A stretch of DNA of 16,293 nucleotides from assembly GCA_944393345.1 (NCBI GenBank), contig CALXZW010000021.1, forward strand, positions 1 through 16,293, written 5' to 3'. This DNA comes from an uncultured Clostridia bacterium (GTDB lineage: Bacteria > Bacillota > Clostridia > TANB77 > CAG-508). The position numbers and the translations under genes were made by a program. Each line of letters starts with the position of its first letter. The first letter of the stretch is position 1. Below the pieces are notes generated by a model that was not told where the DNA came from, searched no databases, and saw only the letters and a list, made by a program, of their open reading frames with translations. Of this stretch, positions 6,209-13,119 are shown in pieces.

Positions 6209-7924
6209 TTATAATACTGTTTTTATTTCTTCGAATCTTTTTATTTTTTGTGTTGTTGTTTTTATTAACTCTTTTTGTGTTATTGATATTTCTCTTATAT
6301 ATTTATATGCTGGCATTGTTTTGTTTACTTTTTTTACTTCTTGCCAAACAAAGTCTTTTATTTGTTCTTCATCTTCTAGGTTATATAATTCTTTCATTTG
6401 TTCTTTATCATATACTATTTTTGCACAAATTTTATAATCCCCATCATCTTCAGGTTTTCCATATACAAATGTTTCTTTTATACCTTCAATTTTATTAACT
6501 AAAGTTTCTAATTCTTCTGGATAAATATTTTTTCCGTTTTTTAATACAATTACGAATTTTTTTCTTCCTGAAATGAATATATATTCATCTTTGTCTATTT
6601 TTGCTAAATCTCCTGTATGGAACCATCCTTCTTCATCTATGGCTTCTTTTGTTGCTTCTTCATTATTATAATACCCTAACATTACTGTTGGACCTTTTAC
6701 TAATAATTCTCCTATTCCTTCTTCATTTGGTTCATCAATTTTAACTTCTAATGATGGAAATGCTTTTCCTATTGAACCTAGTCTTCTATATTTGTCATCT
6801 TCTGCTGCAACAACAGGAGATGTTTCAGTCAAACCATAACCTTGATACATTGTAAAACCTAATTGATTAAAGCCTTTTTCTGCTTCTGGATCTAAAGCTG
6901 CTCCTCCTGCAACAAATAATCTAACTTTTCCACCTAAATTATCATGTATTTCCTTAAATACTTTCTTTCTTATATCTATTCCAAATTTTAATAAAAATTG
7001 ACTAATTTTTATTCCTTTTTTTACTGCTTCTAGTTTTCCTTTCTTCTCAATTCCTTTCATTACTCTTTTATACATTGCTTCAAATAAAATTGGAACTGAT
7101 ATCATGGCTGTAATTTTATATTCCTTAATATTATCTGCTATATGTTTTATTCCTTCACAAAATGCTATTGAACCTCCACATGAGATTGGATATAAAAATC
7201 CTACTGTACATTCGAAAGTATGATGCAATGGTAAGAAAGACAAAAATCTATCAGTTTCATATAATTTTATTACTTTAGTTATATCCATTAAATTTGCACA
7301 TATATTTTTATGTGATAACATAACTGCTTTTGACATTGCTGTTGTTCCAGATGTAAATAACATTATTCCCATTTTTTCAGCATCTATTTTTGCATCTATA
7401 AATTCTCTATTTCCATCATCCAATAATTTCTTTCCTTCTTCTATTAATTGCTTTTGAGAATATATTTCATCAGTATTTTTTTCTAAGTCCATCTGAATAA
7501 AATATTTTACTTTTGTTTTTGAATTTTCTTTTATTTTTTTCATATATTCACTATATTTACTAGAATAAAATACTGCTTCTGCTTCTGAACGAACTAATAA
7601 ATTTTCTATTTCATTTTCTGGTAAAGCTCTGTCTAATGGTACTACTACTCCTACTCCAGTAGTTACTGCCAAATAGTCTACTCCCCATTCATATCTATTT
7701 TCAGATATTACTGCTATTCTTTTATCTTTTAATCCCATATTTATTAATTTTGTTCCCAAATATTTTATATCATCTCTAAATTCCTTGTGTGTAATTTTTC
7801 TAAATACATCTTCTTTATCAGTTTTAAAAATATATGCTGGTCTATTTCCATATTTTTCTCCTGATTTTATTAACATATCTCTTAAATCTTTATACTCTGT
7901 ATAACTGTGTATCGCTCTTTGCAT
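6209..7924 (-). CDS. Long-chain acyl-CoA synthetase (AMP-forming)
   Basis: This is a 571-residue ANL-superfamily enzyme that adenylates a carboxylic acid, most likely a long-chain fatty acid, and transfers it to CoA. Motifs in order are LFTSGTTAMSKAV (189-201, P-loop), LPLHHTFE (231-238), YQGYGLTETSP (360-370), GWFHTGDLAKID (433-444), the hinge ISGRKK (451-456) and NGKNIYPEE, ending with KTTTQKIKR, whose Lys560 is the expected catalytic lysine. The P-loop reads TAMSK where TGxPK is canonical, which I take as a subfamily feature and not damage. AAGGAG lies upstream of the ATG. It follows the TetR gene by 13 bp in the same operon. That pairing suggests fatty-acid activation or membrane lipid recycling controlled by the regulator. 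Substrate chain length cannot be told from sequence. Confidence 0.9.
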   Translation of the reverse strand: MQRAIHSYTEYKDLRDMLIKSGEKYGNRPAYIFKTDKEDVFRKITHKEFRDDIKYLGTKLINMGLKDKRIAVISENRYEWGVDYLAVTTGVGVVVPLDRALPENEIENLLVRSEAEAVFYSSKYSEYMKKIKENSKTKVKYFIQMDLEKNTDEIYSQKQLIEEGKKLLDDGNREFIDAKIDAEKMGIMLFTSGTTAMSKAVMLSHKNICANLMDITKVIKLYETDRFLSFLPLHHTFECTVGFLYPISCGGSIAFCEGIKHIADNIKEYKITAMISVPILFEAMYKRVMKGIEKKGKLEAVKKGIKISQFLLKFGIDIRKKVFKEIHDNLGGKVRLFVAGGAALDPEAEKGFNQLGFTMYQGYGLTETSPVVAAEDDKYRRLGSIGKAFPSLEVKIDEPNEEGIGELLVKGPTVMLGYYNNEEATKEAIDEEGWFHTGDLAKIDKDEYIFISGRKKFVIVLKNGKNIYPEELETLVNKIEGIKETFVYGKPEDDGDYKICAKIVYDKEQMKELYNLEDEEQIKDFVWQEVKKVNKTMPAYKYIREISITQKELIKTTTQKIKRFEEIKTVL

Positions 7925-7937
7925 ATTATATCTCCTT

Positions 7938-8507
7938 TTATTTATTTTTTAATCCTTCTATTATTGTATTTTCAAATTCTTTATATAATTTCATTATTTC
8001 TATTTCCCCTAAATGTCTCATTTTATATGCTAGACTAGAACAAATTAATCCATAAATTTCAGAAGCAATCATTTTAGGATTTCCTTCTACTATTTCACCT
8101 TTTTTCATTCCTTCTTCCACTATTTGCTCTATTTTATCTATATATTCAGATATAAGTTTTTGACATTTTTGGTTTCTCGCTTCATTTCCCCAAAATTGAC
8201 TTAATAATATTTTTATTAAATTTTCATATTTTACTACTATTTTTATTTGAATTAATACAACTGCTTTTAATTTGTCAATATAATTTGTAAATTTAGCCGT
8301 TTTTATATCTATACTATTTTGCAATAGTTTTATTCCTTCTTCAACTAGAAAATTAAAAATTTCCTCTTTACTTGAAAAATGATAATACAAAGTTCCTTTG
8401 GCTACACCTACTGTTGCAGTTATTTCTTCTATACTTGTTGCATCATAACCCTTTTCTGCAAATAGTTTCATTGAGGTTTCAAATATTTTTCTTTTAGTTT
8501 TATTCAT
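7938..8507 (-). CDS. TetR/AcrR family transcriptional regulator
   Basis: This 189-residue protein has the TetR N-terminal DNA-binding domain: FETSMKLFAEKGYDATSIEEI (helices 1-2), then VGVAKGTLYYHFSSKEEIF (33-51), the highly characteristic recognition helix and the helix after it. Residues from about 55 on form the variable all-helical ligand-binding and dimerisation domain. It lies 13 bp upstream of the acyl-CoA synthetase gene on the same transcript, so it probably represses its own operon and responds to an acyl-CoA or fatty acid, like FadR-type TetR proteins; this is inference from context. The Shine-Dalgarno is modest (AAGG nine to ten bases before ATG), which would keep the regulator at a low level. 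The promoter and a candidate operator lie in the divergent intergenic region. Confidence 0.93.
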   Translation of the reverse strand: MNKTKRKIFETSMKLFAEKGYDATSIEEITATVGVAKGTLYYHFSSKEEIFNFLVEEGIKLLQNSIDIKTAKFTNYIDKLKAVVLIQIKIVVKYENLIKILLSQFWGNEARNQKCQKLISEYIDKIEQIVEEGMKKGEIVEGNPKMIASEIYGLICSSLAYKMRHLGEIEIMKLYKEFENTIIEGLKNK

Positions 8508-8544
8508 ATCTTATAACCTTTCAAATAAAAAATAATCTTTACAT

Positions 8545-8573
8545 ATTATATATTTGTTTTAATTATATTGCAA
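8545..8573 (-). promoter_or_regulatory. Promoter of the TetR/acyl-CoA synthetase operon
   Basis: On the minus strand TTGCAA (complement of 8568-8573) and TATAAT (complement of 8545-8550) are 17 bp apart. The start would fall near 8538, about 30 nt before the TetR start codon. Confidence 0.8.
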
Positions 8574-8588
8574 GAGTTTTTTTAGAAG

Positions 8589-8605
8589 TTGAACAGTTAG
8601 TTCAA
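8589..8605. promoter_or_regulatory. Inverted repeat, candidate TetR operator
   Basis: TTGAAC-AGTTA-GTTCAA is a perfect 6-bp inverted repeat with a 5-bp spacer (17 bp in total), a size typical of TetR-family operators. It lies between the two divergent promoters, upstream of the TetR -35 element and upstream of the Lon-like gene promoter. Its position does not overlap either core promoter, which is less usual for simple repression. Confidence 0.5.
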
Positions 8606-8626
8606 GTATCTTTTTTTATAAATCTA

Positions 8627-8655
8627 TTTACTTTTTTTTATAACTAATATAAAAT
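8627..8655 (+). promoter_or_regulatory. Likely promoter of the Lon-like protease gene
   Basis: TTTACT (8627-8632) and TAAAAT (8650-8655) are 17 bp apart and would start transcription near 8662, about 50 nt before the start codon. The hexamers match the sigma-A consensus only partly (4/6 and 5/6). Confidence 0.5.
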
Positions 8656-8712
8656 AGCATTGATTAAAAAAATATTTTTTGGAAATACTAAGAAAAAATT
8701 TGGAGGAAACAA

Positions 8713-11097
8713 ATGAAAAATAAAAATGAATTAAATTATAAACAATTAAAAATGACTTGTGATAAGAAATTTTTTAATTTTGAAACAACAGCAGAATTAG
8801 AGCCTATTCAAGCTGGAATAGGTCAAGATAGAGGTATTAAAGCATTAGAATTTGGTCTTCAAGTTGATGTAAAAGGGTATAATTTATATTTAGAAGGTCC
8901 TAGTGGTGTTGGTAAAACAATGTACACTAAAAATTATCTAAATAAGATTGCTCCTAAAAAGAAAACTCCTTCTGATTGGTGTTATATCTATAATTTTGAT
9001 AATCCAAATCAACCTATTGCAGTAGAACTTCCTGCTGGTCAAGGTAAAGAATTTAAAGAATCAATGGATGGATTTATAACAGAAATTAGAAAAGATATTA
9101 AAAAAACTTTTAATGCTGATGACTTTGAAAAAGAAAAAGCTTTAATTAAACAAGAATTTGAAGCCAAACGAACTGCTTTATTAGAAGATTTAAATAAAGA
9201 AGCTTCTAAATATAATTTTCATGTTAAAAGTGCACAAAATGGTATCTATATGATGCCTATTGTGGATGGAAAAACTATTGAAGAAGAAGATTTTGATAAG
9301 TTAGATCCTGAAATAAAACAGGAGTATGAAGAAAAATCTATAATTGTTCAAGATCAAATTATGCAAGTAATTGGTAAAATAAAAGAAATAGAAAGACAAT
9401 CTGACAAAAAAATTTCTGAATGGCAATCAAATGTTGCACTTCTTACTGTAAATGTTCATATAAACTTTTTGAAATCAAAATATAAAAGAAATAAAAAAAT
9501 TAATAAATTTTTAAATGATGTTAAACAAGATGTTTTAAAAAATATTCCTGTCTTTTTAGAAGATGAAACAAAATCTAATCAACAAAATGTTCAAGGACCT
9601 AATATTAAAAAGCCAGATCCTTGTTTAAATTATAGGGTTAATTTATTTGTTGATAATTCTAATTTAACTGGTGCACCAATTATAATGGATTCAAATTACA
9701 CATATCACAATATCTTCGGGTCACTAGAATATGAAAATTACTATGGATCATTAAAAACAGATCACACTATGTTAAAACCTGGTTTACTTCAACTTGCAAA
9801 TGGTGGTTATATTATTTTTCAAGCAAAAGATTTATTATCAAATCCTCTTTGCTATGAAGCCTTAAAAAAAGCATTAAGAGTTAAAGAAGTAGGAATTGAG
9901 AATACAGCTGATCAACGTTCTTCTATGGTAATGATTTCATTAAAACCAGAACCTATTCCCCTTAATTTAAAAGTTATTTTAATCGGAAACGCAAATATTT
10001 ATCAAACTTTATTAGCAATGGATTCTGACTTTAAAAAATTATTTAAAATTAAAGTAGAATTTGAAGATGACGCTGAAATAAATAATGAAAATCTTAATAA
10101 ATTAGCTAGAATAATTCATGGTTTTTGTGAACATGAAAATTTACCACATTTAGATAAAGGCGCTATGTGTAGATTAGTAGAATACGCTTCTAAATTATCT
10201 GGAACACATAATAAAATTTCAACAAGATTTGATGATTTAATACAAGTTACTGGAGAAGCAGCTACTTGGGCTAAAATTGCAAAATCAAAAATCGTTACAG
10301 AAGATTTTATTAATAAAGCATTAGTAGAAAGAATCGAAAGAGTTAAAAAATATGACTCAAGATATTTAGAAATGATTAAACAAAATTCGCTTTTAATTAA
10401 CACTTCTGGATTTGAAGTTGGTACATTAAATGGATTAACAGTAATGTCTATTGGAGATTATGTTTTTGGTAAACCCGCAAAAATAACAGTTAATACTTAT
10501 ACAGGTAAAAATGGTATTATAAATATAGAAAGAGAAGTTGAAATTTCAGGACCTTCTCATTCTAAGGGTGTTCTTATTTTAACTGGTTATTTAGGAGAAA
10601 TGTTTGCACAAGATATACCTTTATGTTTAACAGCTAGTATATGTTTTGAACAGTTATATAATGGTGTTGATGGAGATAGTGCTTCAAGTACTGAACTATA
10701 TGGTCTACTTTCTAGTCTTTCTGGAATACCTATAAATCAAGCAATTGCCGTTACAGGTTCTGTAAATCAAAAAGGTCAAATTCAGCCTATAGGCGGAGTT
10801 AATGAAAAAATAGAAGGCTTTTTCCAAATTTGTAAAATGAGGGGCTTAGATGGTTCACATGGTGTTATGATACCTGTTCAAAATATTGATAATCTTCAAT
10901 TATCTGATGAAGTTATTGAAGCTGTTAAAAATAAATTATTTCATATTTATTCAGTTTCTACTATTGAAGAAGGAATTGAAGTATTAACAGGTGTTCCTGC
11001 TGGTAGAAAAGATAAGAACGGAAAATTCCCTGCTGGAACTATTAATTATTTAGTTTATGAAAAATTAAAAAAATATGCTGAAATTACTAATAAATAA
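8713..11097 (+). CDS. Lon-like ATP-dependent protease (AAA+ ATPase with S16 protease domain, LonB/YcbZ type)
   Basis: This is a 794-residue AAA+ protease expected to unfold and degrade proteins using ATP. Walker A is GPSGVGKT (62-69). A long charged helical insertion follows at about residues 130-260. The degenerate Walker B region reads GGYIIFQAKDLL, followed by PLCYEALKKALR. The C-terminal S16 Lon protease domain carries the catalytic Ser656 in DGDSASS and Lys699 in VNEKIEGF. The 43-residue Ser-Lys spacing is the same as in E. coli Lon (679/722). No Lon substrate-binding N-terminal domain is present and the ATPase is interrupted, so this matches the COG1067 LonB/YcbZ-like group and not classical LonA. 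GGAGGAAACAA precedes the ATG. It is a single-gene transcript with its own promoter and a terminator that overlaps the convergent truA end. Confidence 0.92.
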   Translation: MKNKNELNYKQLKMTCDKKFFNFETTAELEPIQAGIGQDRGIKALEFGLQVDVKGYNLYLEGPSGVGKTMYTKNYLNKIAPKKKTPSDWCYIYNFDNPNQPIAVELPAGQGKEFKESMDGFITEIRKDIKKTFNADDFEKEKALIKQEFEAKRTALLEDLNKEASKYNFHVKSAQNGIYMMPIVDGKTIEEEDFDKLDPEIKQEYEEKSIIVQDQIMQVIGKIKEIERQSDKKISEWQSNVALLTVNVHINFLKSKYKRNKKINKFLNDVKQDVLKNIPVFLEDETKSNQQNVQGPNIKKPDPCLNYRVNLFVDNSNLTGAPIIMDSNYTYHNIFGSLEYENYYGSLKTDHTMLKPGLLQLANGGYIIFQAKDLLSNPLCYEALKKALRVKEVGIENTADQRSSMVMISLKPEPIPLNLKVILIGNANIYQTLLAMDSDFKKLFKIKVEFEDDAEINNENLNKLARIIHGFCEHENLPHLDKGAMCRLVEYASKLSGTHNKISTRFDDLIQVTGEAATWAKIAKSKIVTEDFINKALVERIERVKKYDSRYLEMIKQNSLLINTSGFEVGTLNGLTVMSIGDYVFGKPAKITVNTYTGKNGIINIEREVEISGPSHSKGVLILTGYLGEMFAQDIPLCLTASICFEQLYNGVDGDSASSTELYGLLSSLSGIPINQAIAVTGSVNQKGQIQPIGGVNEKIEGFFQICKMRGLDGSHGVMIPVQNIDNLQLSDEVIEAVKNKLFHIYSVSTIEEGIEVLTGVPAGRKDKNGKFPAGTINYLVYEKLKKYAEITNK

Positions 11098-11116
11098 TAA
11101 TTTAGCATATTAATAC

Positions 11117-11151
11117 AAATAGCAATGGTATACAAACTATTGCTATTTTTT
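11117..11151 (+). terminator. Intrinsic terminator of the Lon-like protease gene
   Basis: AAATAGCAAT (11117-11126) pairs with ATTGCTATTT (11139-11148), extended by G-U and G-C pairs around an 8-nt loop, with a T-run up to 11151. It reaches into the truA stop codon from the convergent side, and the A-rich left flank suggests it may also end the truA transcript. Confidence 0.82.
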
Positions 11152-11891
11152 ATTCATAAATAACTTTTACTAAGTATAAGCCATTAGGAGGTAATGTTTT
11201 TCCTGCATTTTCCCTTTTTTTAGATTCTATAATTTCTTTTATTTTTTTAGGTTCTATCTTCCCCATTCCAACTTCTACAAGTGTACCTGCAATTATTCTT
11301 ACCATATTATATAAAAAACCATTTCCTGTTAATTCGATATATATTCTATCATTATCTTTTTTTATTACTTCTGCTTTATATATTGTTCTTACACTACTTT
11401 TACTACTTGTTCCACTTGCTTTAAATGCTTTAAAATCATGTTCTCCCTCAAAATATTTTACTGCTTCTTGCATTTTTTTTATATCTAGTTTTTCCTTTAT
11501 TTGAGTTTCTAAATTTCTATAAATTGCCGTTCCCATTTGAGAATTATTTATTACATATCTATATGTTTTTTTCTTGCAAGATAATCTACTATGAAATCTT
11601 TCATCAACTTCTTCTGCTAATTTTATCAATATTGATTTTTTTAAATTACTATTGATTGCAATAGCAAACTTTTCTATTGGAATTGTAGAATTGGTTTTAA
11701 AATTAGCAACTTGTCCGAATAGCATGTACTCCTGCATCAGTCCTACCAGAAGCCATTAATTCTACTTTTTCTTTTGTTATTGCTTCTATTGCTTTTTCTA
11801 TATTTCCCTGTATATTTAATTTATTCGGTTGTTTTTGCCATCCATTAAATTCTTTTCCATCATATTCTATAGTTAATTTTATATTTCTCAT
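11150..11891 (-). pseudogene. truA: tRNA pseudouridine(38-40) synthase TruA, interrupted by a frameshift
   Basis: TruA makes pseudouridine at positions 38-40 of the tRNA anticodon arm. The first part (from ATG 11891, after AAAGGTGG) encodes MRNIKLTIEYDGKEFNGWQKQ and the catalytic-Asp motif GRTDAGVHA, then runs into IRTSC-stop at 11703. The rest continues in another frame with FGQVANFKT, KKKTYRY, FKAFKASG, the NGFLYNMVRII motif and PPNGLYL to the stop at 11150. Joining HA to FGQVANF requires removal of one base, the T at about 11720 on the plus strand. The corrected protein is about 246 residues, the usual TruA length, and everything else is intact. There is no homopolymer or slippery heptamer at the break. 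It may be a sequencing error, a recent mutation, or a two-part gene with a restart at ATG 11727 (MLFGQV), which has GGAG close upstream. The gene follows cdaA by 32 bp, behind a terminator. Confidence 0.88.
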
Positions 11892-11903
11892 ATTCCCACC
11901 TTT

Positions 11904-11939
11904 AAAAAAATCCCATTTAGGTTTTAGCCATCAATGGGA
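11904..11939 (-). terminator. Terminator/attenuator between cdaA and truA
   Basis: On the minus strand TCCCATT (complement of 11933-11939) pairs with AATGGGA (complement of 11911-11917) around a 15-nt loop that contains the cdaA stop codon. It is followed by seven T residues (11904-11910). The truA Shine-Dalgarno follows the T-run directly, leaving no room for a truA promoter, so truA expression would depend on read-through. Confidence 0.7.
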
Positions 11940-12865
11940 GTTTTTGTATCCTCTTCTTTTTTTTGCTTTTTTAATTTTTGCTTTAATTCTTTTAGTCTAT
12001 TTTTTCTTTCTTGCTTTTCGACGGCAAATCTTTTAGTTACAACATTACTTATTAAAATTTTCTTTAAAACATCTTCTCTTAAATCTGCTATTAATGTTCC
12101 ATCTTTAGCTACTGATATTTTTCCAGTTTCTTCAGATACAACAACTACTATACTATCTGATTCTTTAGATATTCCTATTGCTGCTCTATGTCTTGTTCCT
12201 AATTCTTTAGCTATATCTTTATCATCTGCTAATGGTAAAACACAAGCTGCTGCTGCAATTTTATTTCCAGATATTACTACTGCACCATCATGTAATGGAG
12301 TTTTAGGTTCAAATATGTTTACTAATAATTGTGGTGAAACATCAGCATTTAGAGGTATCCCTCCTGATATAACATCCTGAATTTTTATATCTCTTTCTAT
12401 AACTATTAAAGCTCCTTTTTTTGCTTTAGAAAGTTCTGTTGCTGCTATTACTATTTTATATATATCTTCTTTTGTTTTTGTTGAAATATCTTTATCTATT
12501 CCAAAAAATTTTGTAAATTTATTTGTTCCTAATTGTTCTAATCCTCTTCTTAATTCTGGCTGGAATATTACTATTATTGCAATTACTCCTAAATTCATTA
12601 TACCTGTTAATATCCAATTTAGTATCTTTAAATTAAATAATCCACTTATCCATGTTATTACAATAAATAATGCTATTCCTTTTATTAATTGCCAAGCTCT
12701 AGAACCTTTTACTACTTTAAAAAACCAATACAATAAGAAAATTACAATTGTTAAATCTAATATTAAAGTTATCAATTCAAATGGATTTGCTTGTAATGAT
12801 TTTATGTATGATAGTATATTATCTTTATAAAAACTTTCCCAATTCATTCCTAAATTTATTACCAT
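11924..12865 (-). CDS. cdaA: Membrane-bound diadenylate cyclase CdaA
   Basis: CdaA makes the second messenger c-di-AMP from two ATP, controlling potassium and osmolyte balance and cell-wall homeostasis in Firmicutes. The 313 residues contain three hydrophobic segments at about 30-50, 60-78 and 84-101, then FQPELRRGLEQLG leading into the DAC (DisA_N) domain with the active-site DGA (193-195) and GTRHRAA (223-229). A Lys/Glu-rich tail of about 30 residues (283-305) closes the protein. The ATG at 12865 is the only in-frame ATG upstream of the first hydrophobic segment apart from Met7 (MNWESF), and neither has a well-spaced Shine-Dalgarno; the good AAAGGAG lies 35 bases away, across a hairpin. 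A 44-residue membrane gene precedes it by 50 bp. The usual partners cdaR and glmM are not next to it; truA follows instead. Confidence 0.95.
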   Translation of the reverse strand: MVINLGMNWESFYKDNILSYIKSLQANPFELITLILDLTIVIFLLYWFFKVVKGSRAWQLIKGIALFIVITWISGLFNLKILNWILTGIMNLGVIAIIVIFQPELRRGLEQLGTNKFTKFFGIDKDISTKTKEDIYKIVIAATELSKAKKGALIVIERDIKIQDVISGGIPLNADVSPQLLVNIFEPKTPLHDGAVVISGNKIAAAACVLPLADDKDIAKELGTRHRAAIGISKESDSIVVVVSEETGKISVAKDGTLIADLREDVLKKILISNVVTKRFAVEKQERKNRLKELKQKLKKQKKEEDTKTPIDG

Positions 12866-12875
12866 TTGTGATTTA

Positions 12876-12907
12876 TATGATATAAATTAATATATCATAA
12901 CTCCTTT
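12876..12907 (-). promoter_or_regulatory. cdaA ribosome binding site separated from its start by a hairpin
   Basis: On the minus strand a strong AAAGGAG (complement of 12901-12907) is followed after two bases by a perfect 9-bp inverted repeat (12876-12884 and 12891-12899, loop AATTAA) and then ten bases to the cdaA ATG. Folding of the hairpin would bring the Shine-Dalgarno to a normal distance from the start. An ATG inside the hairpin (12898) is in frame but meets TAA after three codons and sits only two bases from GGAG. Confidence 0.55.
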
Positions 12908-12915
12908 CCATATAA

Positions 12916-13050
12916 TTATATTATTGCATATATTATTGTCATACATCCTGCTCCTAACATAAGTAAAGCTAAAATTCCTGCCATAACTTTTACAAATATT
13001 TGCCCCTTATCGTATTTTCTTTTTTCTTTATTTTGATTATTTTTTTTCAT
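12916..13050 (-). CDS. 44-residue single-span membrane protein upstream of cdaA
   Basis: An ATG at 13050 opens a 44-codon frame. It begins with a Lys/Asn-rich cytoplasmic-type head (MKKNNQNKEKRKYDKGQ), followed by one hydrophobic segment at about residues 18-44 (IFVKVMAGILALLMLGAG, then TIIYAII) that runs to the C-terminus. The pattern is that of small tail-anchored Firmicutes proteins such as the DUF4044 and Prli42 types, but I cannot assign it firmly to either. GAAGGG lies about 9-10 bases upstream of the ATG. It is the first gene after an extended -10 promoter and lies 50 bp before cdaA, so the two are almost certainly co-transcribed and the protein could be a partner of, or regulator for, the membrane cyclase (inference). 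Translation, promoter, ribosome binding site and placement all support it as a real gene. Confidence 0.75.
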   Translation of the reverse strand: MKKNNQNKEKRKYDKGQIFVKVMAGILALLMLGAGCMTIIYAII

Positions 13051-13085
13051 TACTCGTAACCCTTCTTTCTTTTTAATTCTATATT

Positions 13086-13113
13086 ATTATACCACATAAA
13101 TTATATTTTTCAA
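13086..13113 (-). promoter_or_regulatory. Promoter of the small membrane gene-cdaA operon
   Basis: On the minus strand TTGAAA (complement of 13108-13113), a 16-bp spacer, and an extended -10 TGGTATAAT (TATAAT complement of 13086-13091). Transcription would start near 13079, about 30 nt before the 44-codon gene. It lies only a few bases beyond the pdp stop codon, and no clear pdp terminator is present between them. Confidence 0.8.
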
Positions 13114-13119
13114 ATGGAT

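Noticed and set aside
11703..11740. Programmed ribosomal frameshift in truA
   Set aside because: No slippery heptamer, stop-codon-linked shift signal or downstream pseudoknot is visible, and TruA is not known to use recoding.
11934..12380. 148-codon plus-strand frame antisense to cdaA
   Set aside because: It mirrors a strongly conserved diadenylate cyclase domain and has no ribosome binding site or known family pattern.
12866..13119. c-di-AMP (ydaO) riboswitch before cdaA
   Set aside because: The untranslated leader is about 30 nt before the small gene and 50 nt between genes, too short for this riboswitch, and no core motif is seen.
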